DNA of 38,872 bases from JASJGK01 sp033791585 (GTDB taxonomy: Bacteria > SAR324 > XYD2-FULL-50-16): contig JASJGK010000030.1 of the NCBI GenBank assembly GCA_033791585.1, forward strand, positions 1 to 38,872, written 5' to 3'. A model generated the notes under the pieces. That model saw only the letters and a list, made by a program, of their open reading frames with translations. It searched no databases and had not been told where the DNA came from. Positions within the stretch are counted from its first letter, which is position 1. Every line of letters begins with the position of its first letter. Shown here in pieces: positions 26,045 through 33,548 of this stretch. Both the position numbers and the translations under genes were made by a program.

Positions 26045-26695
26045 CTACTCCACAGGGTGCCCCGCCAGTTGCCACTCGGGGTAGCCAGCATCCAGGCGGT
26101 GTGTCTCAATTCCCTTTTCCCGCAAACGCTTGACCGCCTCAAATGACAATATGCAATAGGGGCCACGGCAATAGGCGATGACTTCTTTTTGGGCTTGGTG
26201 CTCATTGATAAAGTCTTCTAGCTGGGGCAGGGTGACGTTGATTGCCCCTGAGATGTGCCCTGCCTCGAATTCATCTGGTGGCCTAACATCGATTAGGGTC
26301 ACAGAGTCGGCCTGCAACCGCAGGATTAGCTCTTCACTGGAAATGGCCTCCAAGCTATCCTTGGCAGTTAGGTGCTGGTCGATCAGACGGTCGACCTCAG
26401 CTAAGTTATTGACGGCTATGTTGCCCAAGGAATTAAAAATTTCCAGCACCATCTCATTGGCGATAGAATAGTAGACATGCAGCCCCTTCTTGCGATTTTT
26501 TACCAAATTGGCGGCTTTGAGTTGCTGTAGGTGCTGGGAACAATTGGCATAGCTCAACCCTGAAACCTTGGTTAAGGATTCCACACTATGTTCCCTTTGG
26601 GCTAAGTATTCTAAAATTTCCAAACGGTGAGCACTGCTCATAGCCTTGGCTATTTTGGCAAACTGTGAATAGAGTAAGTGTTTGAAATTAGACAT
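26045..26695 (-). CDS. ArsR-family repressor fused to a rhodanese domain
   Basis: A 216-residue two-domain protein. The N-terminal winged helix (about 8-95) has VESLTKVSGLSYANCSQHLQQL as its recognition region with C52, and the C-terminal rhodanese (about 118-216) has LIDVRPPDEFEAGHISGA and the active loop CRGPYC (C176, C181). ArsR proteins repress their own operon until an inducer binds, and the rhodanese thiol can carry persulfide, so this fits a sensor of sulfur species or oxidants. Start 26695 is chosen because the protein then begins at the wHTH and overlaps the VTT gene by 8 nt (ATGTCTAA). The operator is probably the inverted repeat at 27464-27491. Confidence 0.88.
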   Translation of the reverse strand: MSNFKHLLYSQFAKIAKAMSSAHRLEILEYLAQREHSVESLTKVSGLSYANCSQHLQQLKAANLVKNRKKGLHVYYSIANEMVLEIFNSLGNIAVNNLAEVDRLIDQHLTAKDSLEAISSEELILRLQADSVTLIDVRPPDEFEAGHISGAINVTLPQLEDFINEHQAQKEVIAYCRGPYCILSFEAVKRLREKGIETHRLDAGYPEWQLAGHPVE

Positions 26696-27377
26696 CTTTA
26701 ACCTGATTTGTGTTGCCTTTAATTGAATTTTTTTTACGAGTAAAATAAACCTTTGGTAGGTACAGCACAAGCGCCATTGCACCCAATGCAATCAAGGCCT
26801 TAGGCCCAGCCGTGGCAAAGCTTTCACCCCCAGTAAAGGCCTCTTTGCTTAAAAAACCGATATAGGTATAAACAAAAGCCCCAGGTAACATGGTTACAGA
26901 GCTTGTAATTAGGTATTTCCAAAAGTTGATGCCTGTTAAGCCTAGAGCATAATTCAAAAGATTAAAAGGAAACAACGGCACCAAACGCACAAAGGCGACA
27001 AAGTGCCAATCTTCCTTTTGCACACCCTCCTTTAGTTGGAGTAGCTTCCCTTTGGTTTTTGCTTCTACCCAATCTGCGCCTAAACCTCTGGCGATCAAAA
27101 ATGAAATCCCAGCCCCCAAGGTTGCCCCTATTGAATTATATACGGTGCCCAAGGTTAAGCCAAAAATAGCCCCACCCGCTAAAGTTAAAAGGGAACCTGG
27201 GAGAAAAAGGATGGCTGCGGCTGCGTAAATCAATATAAAAATCAGGGGGCCTGCCCAACCAAACCCTGCAACCGCAGCTTCTAAATTGAGGGAGGCAAGG
27301 TCACCTCGGTTTATTGCCGCCCAGATTACAGCACTGGACAAAAACCCAAGACCAATTAATTTCACAGAACTCTTCAT
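26688..27377 (-). CDS. TVP38/TMEM64-family (VTT domain) inner-membrane protein
   Basis: A 229-residue membrane protein of the VTT/DedA-related family. Several hydrophobic helices surround the family core: FLPGSLLTLAGGAIFG, ISFLIARGLGADWVEAK and FVAFVRLVPLFPFNLLNYALGL, followed by GAFVYTYIG. Such proteins are thought to handle lipids or small ions; several are linked to selenite, mercury or sulfur handling by context. It is the first gene of the minus operon with the ArsR-rhodanese and His-rich genes. A clear RBS is not seen. Confidence 0.85.
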   Translation of the reverse strand: MKSSVKLIGLGFLSSAVIWAAINRGDLASLNLEAAVAGFGWAGPLIFILIYAAAAILFLPGSLLTLAGGAIFGLTLGTVYNSIGATLGAGISFLIARGLGADWVEAKTKGKLLQLKEGVQKEDWHFVAFVRLVPLFPFNLLNYALGLTGINFWKYLITSSVTMLPGAFVYTYIGFLSKEAFTGGESFATAGPKALIALGAMALVLYLPKVYFTRKKNSIKGNTNQVKDV

Positions 27378-27726
27378 AGTATTTTTTATAGTATGGTGAA
27401 GTGGCTCGCTTTGAACCGGTTGTGAGGCGTAAAGGCTTTTATTAAAAAAATATATCTTCGATCAACTATTCAATAGATTAATTGAATAGTTAAGAGAAGT
27501 AAAGAAAATTCATTAAGGAGCATTCCTTTCACAAACTTGATGGAAAGTAAGGGGATAAAATAAAATATTGATCAACTAAAAACGATGGGATTTTGGCATT
27601 TGTGTAGTCAATCATCCTAACATAAAAGTTTTAACTTTAAATTTGTAGCATTTAAACAAATATGGTTCTATAATTTTAGAAGCTCTTGAAGCCACACTTT
27701 AATGAAAATTAGCTGAGGAATTACCA
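27378..27726. other. 349-nt divergent control region
   Basis: No gene is seen. It contains the perfect inverted repeat at 27464-27491, a direct repeat ATAGTAT (27376-27382 and 27388-27394) just upstream of the VTT start, and a TATAAT (27669-27674) about 53 nt before the MCP start that could be a -10 box. No good -35 was found for it. Confidence 0.4.
27464..27491. promoter_or_regulatory. perfect 11-bp inverted repeat, probable ArsR-type operator
   Basis: AACTATTCAAT (27464-27474) and ATTGAATAGTT (27481-27491) are perfect complements across a 6-bp spacer. It lies 87 bp upstream of the VTT-ArsR-rhodanese operon. AT-rich inverted repeats of this size are typical for ArsR/SmtB repressors. Autoregulation is inferred. 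Confidence 0.6.
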
Positions 27727-29454
27727 ATGACTAAGCGACCATTCAACCTCTTATTTACAATAAAACTAATATTTTTTTGGTCCCTTTTTCTTTGGTGGTA
27801 TTTTACTCAGTCTCAATTTGCTTTTATTTTATTTGTTATTGACGCAGGTTTAATTGCTCCTTTGATTATTTTCTTTCTTGGGAGTAAAATCCCCACCACA
27901 CAAATCATTCAGGCTGAATCCTCAGAGCTGCTTAAGGCAATGGTAACGGAAGAGGAGTCAGAAAAAGCCAAAATTGAAAAGAAACTGCTTGAGGCCTTGG
28001 AATTTGAAAGGAAAATTTTAAACAAAATAGAAAGCGATAAGGATCTACAAGAAACAGAAAACGAAAAACCGTTTACTAGCTATTTAAGAGAAAAGTTTTC
28101 CTTTTTCTTTACTAGCTCCGCGACTTTAATGGTCTCCACAGCGCAGTTACTCAACTTTATTAAAAAAATCCAACAATCCTCGCAGGAGCAATTGAATACG
28201 GCAAAGGAAGTTGATGCCTCTGTGCTCTCGATTATTTTGGGAAATGAGCAAATTTCAGAAAATACAACGGAGGCAAATGCGCAAGCAGGGGAGACCTTAG
28301 AAACGGCGAAAAAAGGTACTGAAATTGTCATCGGCAACGTTAGGGGAATGGGTGAAATTATCGAGATGTTTGAAGGCGTGAATTCTAGTGTGAGTGCGTT
28401 AAAAGCTGAAACCGATTCGATCACCAAGGTAATGACCGTGATCCAAGATATATCTAATCAAACCAATATCCTCTCCTTAAATGCTGCAATTGAAGCTGCC
28501 AGAGCTGGGGACTACGGAAAGGGATTTGCCTTTGTTGCCGAAGAAGTGAGGAGCTTATCCAAAAAGACTCATATGTCGTCTGATGATATTTGCGGAAAGA
28601 TTAACAATATAACGATGACTACACAGGACGTTACTAGCCGAATTAAAGATGGCACAAAAAGGTTGGCAGTTGGGAAAAAAACGGCCGAGTCCTTAAATAT
28701 GCACTTCGAAGAGATTTTAAACCAAGCTACTATTAGTCAGAAAAAGATACAAAGTGTGGTGTCCTCTCTTGAGGCTCAAACTCAAGACATTGAATGCATC
28801 CACCAAAGTTCTGAAAGTCTAACGAGTAATATCAACGAAGTTCATCACAATATCAATCAAGCGATTGAAAAAATTGAAAGCCTTTCAAAACGGGGGGAAG
28901 GGATTTTAGGCCATATCTTAGATTATAAGCTTGATACTCGGTCCTCCCAAGTTGCAGAAAAAATGAGAGAAATTGCCTCAAAAATTGAACAAGAGCTGGT
29001 TATGGCTGGAGAAAATGGAGTGGATATTTGGGATAGGAATTATATAGAAGTTGTAGACAGTTATCCCAAAAAGCACCTTGTCAATTATCTTGATTGGATC
29101 GACCAGTCTCCTATTCAAGTGTGGCAAGATGATTTTCAAAAAAACTATGAAATATCATTTTGCGCCTTAGTCGACAATGGAGGTTACTTACCAAAACACA
29201 ACAGTAATTTTGATGCGCCCTTAACAGGTAAGCCTAAAGAGGATATAATTAAAAGTCGATCTCGAAGGATTTTTAATGACTTTACTGGGCTGCGAGCTGG
29301 GCAAAATACGACACCTACGTTAATGCAAGTTTATGTTCGAGATACTGGTGAGGTGATGGTTGATTTATCCACACCCATTTATGTGCAAAATAAACACTGG
29401 GGTGGCTTTCGTTTGGGATTTCTACCTGATGTAGACCTTATGGAAAAAACATAG
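27727..29454 (+). CDS. methyl-accepting chemotaxis protein with C-terminal cytoplasmic sensor
   Basis: A 575-residue receptor. Two membrane helices (about 8-25 and 31-52) anchor it with almost no periplasmic loop. The signalling hairpin is present as ISNQTNILSLNAAIEAARAG (from about residue 242) and the following FAFVAEEVRSL. A C-terminal domain (about 420-575) has NGGYLPKHN, FNDFTGLRAG and YVRDTGEVMVDLS, a PDC/Cache-like sensory domain found after the coiled coil in some MCPs. So it should sense a cytoplasmic or membrane-permeant signal and control CheA. The ligand is unknown. No che genes are in the window. Confidence 0.88.
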   Translation: MTKRPFNLLFTIKLIFFWSLFLWWYFTQSQFAFILFVIDAGLIAPLIIFFLGSKIPTTQIIQAESSELLKAMVTEEESEKAKIEKKLLEALEFERKILNKIESDKDLQETENEKPFTSYLREKFSFFFTSSATLMVSTAQLLNFIKKIQQSSQEQLNTAKEVDASVLSIILGNEQISENTTEANAQAGETLETAKKGTEIVIGNVRGMGEIIEMFEGVNSSVSALKAETDSITKVMTVIQDISNQTNILSLNAAIEAARAGDYGKGFAFVAEEVRSLSKKTHMSSDDICGKINNITMTTQDVTSRIKDGTKRLAVGKKTAESLNMHFEEILNQATISQKKIQSVVSSLEAQTQDIECIHQSSESLTSNINEVHHNINQAIEKIESLSKRGEGILGHILDYKLDTRSSQVAEKMREIASKIEQELVMAGENGVDIWDRNYIEVVDSYPKKHLVNYLDWIDQSPIQVWQDDFQKNYEISFCALVDNGGYLPKHNSNFDAPLTGKPKEDIIKSRSRRIFNDFTGLRAGQNTTPTLMQVYVRDTGEVMVDLSTPIYVQNKHWGGFRLGFLPDVDLMEKT

Positions 29455-29509
29455 TGCCAAGTGAAAAATAAACAAACTAATCTCTTCATCAACCATTTTT
29501 ATGTGAAAA

Positions 29510-29531
29510 TTCCCTTTTTTCTAGAAGGGAA
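29510..29531 (+). terminator. hairpin after the MCP gene
   Basis: TTCCCTT (29510-29516) and AAGGGAA (29525-29531) pair around an 8-nt loop, about 55 nt after the MCP stop. No U tract follows, so termination is only possible. Confidence 0.35.
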
Positions 29532-29604
29532 AGCATTCGCACAGCCATAATTTACGTAGACGTAACCCAACCCCATAACTAAGAACAAAATTTTATATTT
29601 TATT

Positions 29605-29642
29605 TGACGTAAATAGTTAGGGTCTTGGCGTGATTTGCTAGT
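29605..29642 (+). repeat. copy 1 of a 38-bp element shared with 30961-30998
   Basis: TGAC, then 15 bp, then CTTGGCGT, then an eleven-base tail ending CTAGT. The same layout recurs at 30961-30998 with the same 15-bp spacing; by hand count 27 of 38 bases match. It lies about 90 bp before the start of the 29732 gene. Confidence 0.45.
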
Positions 29643-29731
29643 TACTAAAGATAGAGAATGGGGTATCTTTGATCTAAATTAGGCGAGGGCTTTTGAGAAG
29701 TTAATTGGTTCACTTAGGCAGAGGAAAAGAA

Positions 29732-30238
29732 ATGGACTTTATTCAACACACCATCCAGTGGTGCCAGGGAGAAATCTTTGAGGGGAAGGTTTTTACCTTC
29801 TATGGGGCGACCATCCTTTTGGTGAGTCTGCTATTTTGGAAATTCGGAGTCACAGCCAATGCAAAAGCGATGGTCATTCCATTGGCCTTAGTTGGGTTGA
29901 TTTTAGTTCCCGGTAGTTTCAGTTTAGTGACTAAAAATACCCAGAGAATTGAACAGTACCAAGCGGCGTTTGAACAAGACCCACAGGGATTTATTCAAAG
30001 CGAAAAGCTGAGGACCGATGAGTTTATTGCTTGGTACCCAAAGACTATTCTCATCTTTTCTGGGCTGGCCCTGTTGGCCCTTGGTCTATATATTTTTGTT
30101 GGTGGTCCGACTTGGCGAGCCATTAGTTTAGCTTTGATCTTAACCAGTTTCACTGTTTTGATGTTAGACCATTTTAGTGAAGAACGGGCAGACAAGTATC
30201 ACACAGAGATCACCAAAGCATTGGAACAAAGCCAGTGA
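29732..30238 (+). CDS. four-helix inner-membrane protein of unknown function
   Basis: A 168-residue protein I do not recognise. Hydrophobic segments lie at about 20-36, 46-65, 105-125 and 131-150, with a soluble loop between about 66 and 104. Start ATG 29732 is preceded by AGAGGA at proper distance; an earlier in-frame start at 29705 has no RBS. Its stop overlaps the start of the lipase gene by 4 nt (GTGA), so the two are co-translated. Confidence 0.65.
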   Translation: MDFIQHTIQWCQGEIFEGKVFTFYGATILLVSLLFWKFGVTANAKAMVIPLALVGLILVPGSFSLVTKNTQRIEQYQAAFEQDPQGFIQSEKLRTDEFIAWYPKTILIFSGLALLALGLYIFVGGPTWRAISLALILTSFTVLMLDHFSEERADKYHTEITKALEQSQ

Positions 30239-30960
30239 AATTAGCACCACTGGTTGGCCTGCTGTTGCTTCTGGCTTCTTGTATCGCCATAGCAGCACCA
30301 AAAAAACCAGAGCCAGACCAAGAAGTAGTTGTCTTGATTCATGGTTACGGACGTAGCAAGATGGCCATGTGGAGTTTAGAAACCAAGCTAGAGCAGGCAG
30401 GGTATTTTGTGGCGAATGTAGGCTATTCTTCGCTTACACAAGATTTACAAGGCATTAAGAATGAAACTTTTGCTCAGATCCAATCTTGTTGTGTTCAGCT
30501 TCCAAACCAAGTGCATTTTGTGGGGCATTCGATGGGTGGATTGTTGATACGCAGCTATTTAGCGGAACACCGACCAAAATATTTAGGGAGAGTTGTTTTA
30601 TTAGGCAGCCCCAACAAGGGCACCGAAGTAGCCGATCACTTTAAAGATCACCCCTTAGTGGGGCTTGCAGGCCCCGTTGCGAGCAAATTAGGGACAGCCA
30701 AAGATTCTTTCCCTAACAGTTTACCTCTGCCTGATTACCCAGTGGGAGTTATTGCTGGGGCTGTCAATTCGGGGAAACAAAGCGGAACCAGCAAAATTTT
30801 ACCTGGGGAAGACGATGGTATGGTGACAGTGGAATCCGCTAAGCTTGAAGGTATGACCGATTTTATTTTAATGCCTGTTGCCCACTATTTTATGCGTTCC
30901 AACAAAGAAGTGGCCAAACAGATCATTCATTTTTTAAAAGTAGGAAAATTTCAAAAGTAG
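30235..30960 (+). CDS. exported lipase/esterase (alpha/beta-hydrolase, PGAP1-like)
   Basis: A 241-residue alpha/beta hydrolase. The N-terminus is a signal peptide with a possible lipobox (LLASC, C15), otherwise cut after about residue 20. HGYGRSK (oxyanion region) and the nucleophile S99 in GHSMGG are clear. A later Asp (near EDDGMVTVESA) and His (PVAHYF) complete the triad. It should cleave esters of lipids or acylated envelope components. It starts with GTG at 30235, overlapping the preceding membrane protein gene by 4 nt. Confidence 0.82.
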   Translation: MKLAPLVGLLLLLASCIAIAAPKKPEPDQEVVVLIHGYGRSKMAMWSLETKLEQAGYFVANVGYSSLTQDLQGIKNETFAQIQSCCVQLPNQVHFVGHSMGGLLIRSYLAEHRPKYLGRVVLLGSPNKGTEVADHFKDHPLVGLAGPVASKLGTAKDSFPNSLPLPDYPVGVIAGAVNSGKQSGTSKILPGEDDGMVTVESAKLEGMTDFILMPVAHYFMRSNKEVAKQIIHFLKVGKFQK

Positions 30961-30998
30961 TGACACTTATTGTTGGTGCCTTGGCGTAATCTACTAGT
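30961..30998 (+). repeat. copy 2 of a 38-bp element shared with 29605-29642
   Basis: It begins directly after the lipase stop codon and ends 73 bp before the DFR-like gene start. It has TGAC and CTTGGCGT at the same 15-bp spacing and ends CTAGT, as in copy 1. It may be a shared operator or a small dispersed repeat. Confidence 0.45.
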
Positions 30999-31071
30999 GC
31001 ACTGTCGCTGTTAGTAGCCTAAAGTAAGAATTAAAAATAAACAGTATTTTAACAGAGTTTAGGAGGTCCTA

Positions 31072-32130
31072 ATGACTCAAATTAATAAAGACAAGCCAGT
31101 GATGGTAACAGGTGCAACAGGTTATGTAGCAGGCCATTTGATAAAGTTGCTTTTAGAGGCAGGCCTTACTGTTCACGCCCCAATCCGTAACCCAGATGAT
31201 AAGGGGAAAACGCAGTATTTGGATGGGCTTGCAGAAGCAAGCAAAGGCAAAATCGTCTATTTTAAGGCTGACCTGTTAGAGAATGGCTCTTATGACAAAG
31301 CTATGGAAGGCTGCGAATTGGTTTATCACACTGCCTCACCCTTCACTATGGCGGTTCAAGACCCTGTCAAAGATCTGATCGAACCTGCGTTACTGGGTAC
31401 AAAAAATGTGCTTGAGGCAGCGAATCGAGTGACAAGCGTGAATCGAGTAGTACTGACTAGTAGTTGCGCGGCTATCATTGGTGATACTGCTGACTTATTA
31501 GATTTGCCTAATTGCACTGCCACAGAGGAGATTTGGAACGAGAGTTCAACAGAAAAACACCAGCCCTATTCCTACTCTAAAACCATTGCAGAAAAAGAAG
31601 CTTGGAAAATCAATGAGGCCCAATCTCGTTGGGACTTAGTTACGATCAATCCGACCTTGGTTTTGGGCCCAGGCATCAACCCAAATGGCACCTCAGAAAG
31701 TTTTAACATCTTCAAGCAGCTTGGTGATGGTACCATGAAAGCAGGCGTTCCCAATTTAGATATTGGAACGGTAGATGTTAGGGATGTTGCAGAGGCTCAC
31801 TATAAAGCTGGATTTACAGCAAGCGCTAAGGGCAGGCATTTGGTTTCAGCTAAAAGTATAACCCTATTAGAAATGGCTAAAATCTTAGACGATCATTTTG
31901 GCGATGCTTACCCCTTCCCGAAGAAAGAGCTACCAAAATTTATGGTTTGGTTGGTTGGCCCTTTTGTGGGCATGCCCAGGAAAATGGTTTCTCGCAACAT
32001 AGGCTACCCTTGGAAGGTTGATAATTCTAAGGCTAAGAAAGAATTGGGGATAGAATTTAAACAACCAGAAGAATACGTGGTTAGCTTTTTCCAGCAACTT
32101 ATTGATAGTGGCTACTTTAAGGCTCCTTGA
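31072..32130 (+). CDS. NAD(P)-dependent reductase of the dihydroflavonol-reductase-like extended SDR family
   Basis: A 352-residue short-chain dehydrogenase of the extended type. The nucleotide-binding TGATGYVAGHL (about 14-24) and the catalytic YSYSKTIAEKEAW block, with Tyr and Lys four residues apart, are clear. Sequence around VYHTASPF and VINPTLVLGPG resembles dihydroflavonol-4-reductase and aldehyde reductases. It should reduce a carbonyl compound; the substrate is unknown. RBS AGGAGG is near optimal. It stands before an AraC-type regulator. Confidence 0.85.
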   Translation: MTQINKDKPVMVTGATGYVAGHLIKLLLEAGLTVHAPIRNPDDKGKTQYLDGLAEASKGKIVYFKADLLENGSYDKAMEGCELVYHTASPFTMAVQDPVKDLIEPALLGTKNVLEAANRVTSVNRVVLTSSCAAIIGDTADLLDLPNCTATEEIWNESSTEKHQPYSYSKTIAEKEAWKINEAQSRWDLVTINPTLVLGPGINPNGTSESFNIFKQLGDGTMKAGVPNLDIGTVDVRDVAEAHYKAGFTASAKGRHLVSAKSITLLEMAKILDDHFGDAYPFPKKELPKFMVWLVGPFVGMPRKMVSRNIGYPWKVDNSKAKKELGIEFKQPEEYVVSFFQQLIDSGYFKAP

Positions 32131-32211
32131 GCAAAGCCTTCTTACCCAGACTTTTTGAGTTGGTTTGGCCTGTTGGTCAAACTATTAAAAAAGTCATTTT
32201 ATGGATAAACT

Positions 32212-33204
32212 ATGAGCCAAAATAATACCTTTGCAATGAGCCCTGGTTATCGGCTTTTATTGATGGATGCGGGACTAGACCCTGATGCTGTGCTAAAACG
32301 AGCGGGGTTGCCCTTAAACATCTTTGCTCAAAAACAGGCACGCATCAGCCCTGCCGAATGGTTTTCATTTTGGAAAGGGATAGAAGACGAGGCAGACGAT
32401 CCTTTAGTGGCTCTCAGGTTTGCTAGTAGCTTTTCGGTGGAAGCCTTTGACCCTTTGATATTTGCCGCTATTTGTAGCGATAATCTAAGCCAAGCTTTAG
32501 GCCGCATTCAGGATTACAAAAAAATTCTTGCTCCGATGAAATTACATTTGGAAGTGGGAAAAGAAGTAACCACGGCAGCGTTGGAATGGCTTTTAGTAAC
32601 ACAACCACCACCGAAAAGCTTGGCCGCTGTGGAATTGGTATTTTTGGTGCAGTTGGCTCGACTCTCCACCCGCCACAGGATTGTACCCTTGGCTGTGGAA
32701 GCACCACTACCACCAAAAGAAGTTTCTGCCTTTGCTGAATATTTTGGTGTTGAGATAACCCAAGGCGAACGACCTAAGCTTGTCTTTTCCGCCGAGGATG
32801 CCGCTCGGCCCTTCCTCACTTCCAACGCTGGAATGTGGAATTTTTTTGAGCCAGATTTACAAAAATGCTTGAATAAATTAGAAGCCCCTGTAAGCACCTC
32901 AGAGCAGGTAAAAGCTACTTTGCTGGAACTGCTGCCTAGTGGGGAAACCAGCATTCAAGCCGTGTCAGTTAAACTTGGGGCATCAAGTCGAACCTTGCAG
33001 CGACATTTACAAAAAGAGGGGCTTAATTTTCAAGGGTTACTCAATAATACTCGTGAAGAGCTAGCCACCCATTATTTGAGGGCTTCTGATCTGTCTGGGG
33101 CCGAGATCAGTTTTCTGCTTGGCTTTGATGACCCGAACTCCTTTTTTCGAGCCTTCCAAAGTTGGACGGGGAAAACGCCAAATCAAATTCGTATTTCTTC
33201 ATGA
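32212..33204 (+). CDS. AraC-family regulator with arabinose-binding-like N-terminal domain
   Basis: A 330-residue AraC/XylS family protein. The N-terminal region (about 10-200) fits the PF12625-type domain of OruR/AraC-like regulators. The C-terminal double HTH (about 235-328) has SVKLGASSRTLQRHLQKEG and the closing ISFLLGFDDPNSFFRAFQSWTGKTPNQIR. The N-terminus has a GYRLLLMDAGLDPDAVLKRAGL segment typical for the group. It follows the DFR-like reductase gene on the same strand by about 80 nt and may control it or the meta-cleavage operon further right. Confidence 0.87.
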   Translation: MSQNNTFAMSPGYRLLLMDAGLDPDAVLKRAGLPLNIFAQKQARISPAEWFSFWKGIEDEADDPLVALRFASSFSVEAFDPLIFAAICSDNLSQALGRIQDYKKILAPMKLHLEVGKEVTTAALEWLLVTQPPPKSLAAVELVFLVQLARLSTRHRIVPLAVEAPLPPKEVSAFAEYFGVEITQGERPKLVFSAEDAARPFLTSNAGMWNFFEPDLQKCLNKLEAPVSTSEQVKATLLELLPSGETSIQAVSVKLGASSRTLQRHLQKEGLNFQGLLNNTREELATHYLRASDLSGAEISFLLGFDDPNSFFRAFQSWTGKTPNQIRISS

Positions 33205-33378
33205 TTCTACTGATGCAGCCTCTGTTCAAATTGAATTAAACTCTGAATAAAGGGAAACTCCACATTTGTAAGATAAAGGTTTGAATTCAAACTGTGGCAG
33301 ATAAAACTTGAGTGTATTTAGGGGATGGGCGCAAATTTTGGCCACCCCCCAATAAACCTTATTATAAAATAGGCAGGA
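33205..33378. other. convergent intergenic region with palindrome
   Basis: No gene. GTTTGAATTCAAAC at 33279-33292 is a perfect 14-bp palindrome. Between about 33324 and 33350 a G-rich and a C-rich run could form a bidirectional terminator, with mismatches. Its role for the convergent AraC and SQR-like genes is inferred. Confidence 0.35.
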
Positions 33379-33540
33379 CTACTTATGGGACTTCATAATC
33401 ATACGAGTCATTTTGTAGTTAATAACTAAGAACCGAATAAATTGCCAAATGAGGTTGGTCCGCATGGACTTAACAAAATCTGATGGGATCGGTGCGTAGT
33501 ATTGCTGTTCATCAGCTCTGTAATGGTATTCATCTTTCAT
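33379..33540 (-). CDS. 53-residue protein linked to the SQR-like gene
   Basis: A small protein I cannot name. It has an acidic, Tyr-rich front (YHYRADEQQYY), a proline pair, then a basic amphipathic or membrane-associated end (IWQFIRFLVINYKMTRMIMKSHK). ATG 33540 is preceded by AGGAGA at close spacing and lies 8 nt after the flavoprotein stop, so the two are one transcript. It may attach the flavoprotein to the membrane. Confidence 0.6.
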   Translation of the reverse strand: MKDEYHYRADEQQYYAPIPSDFVKSMRTNLIWQFIRFLVINYKMTRMIMKSHK

Positions 33541-33548
33541 CAATTCTC

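Noticed and set aside
32468..32954. two overlapping minus frames within the AraC gene
   Set aside because: They are shadows of the AraC regulator, which has a complete HTH domain on the plus strand.
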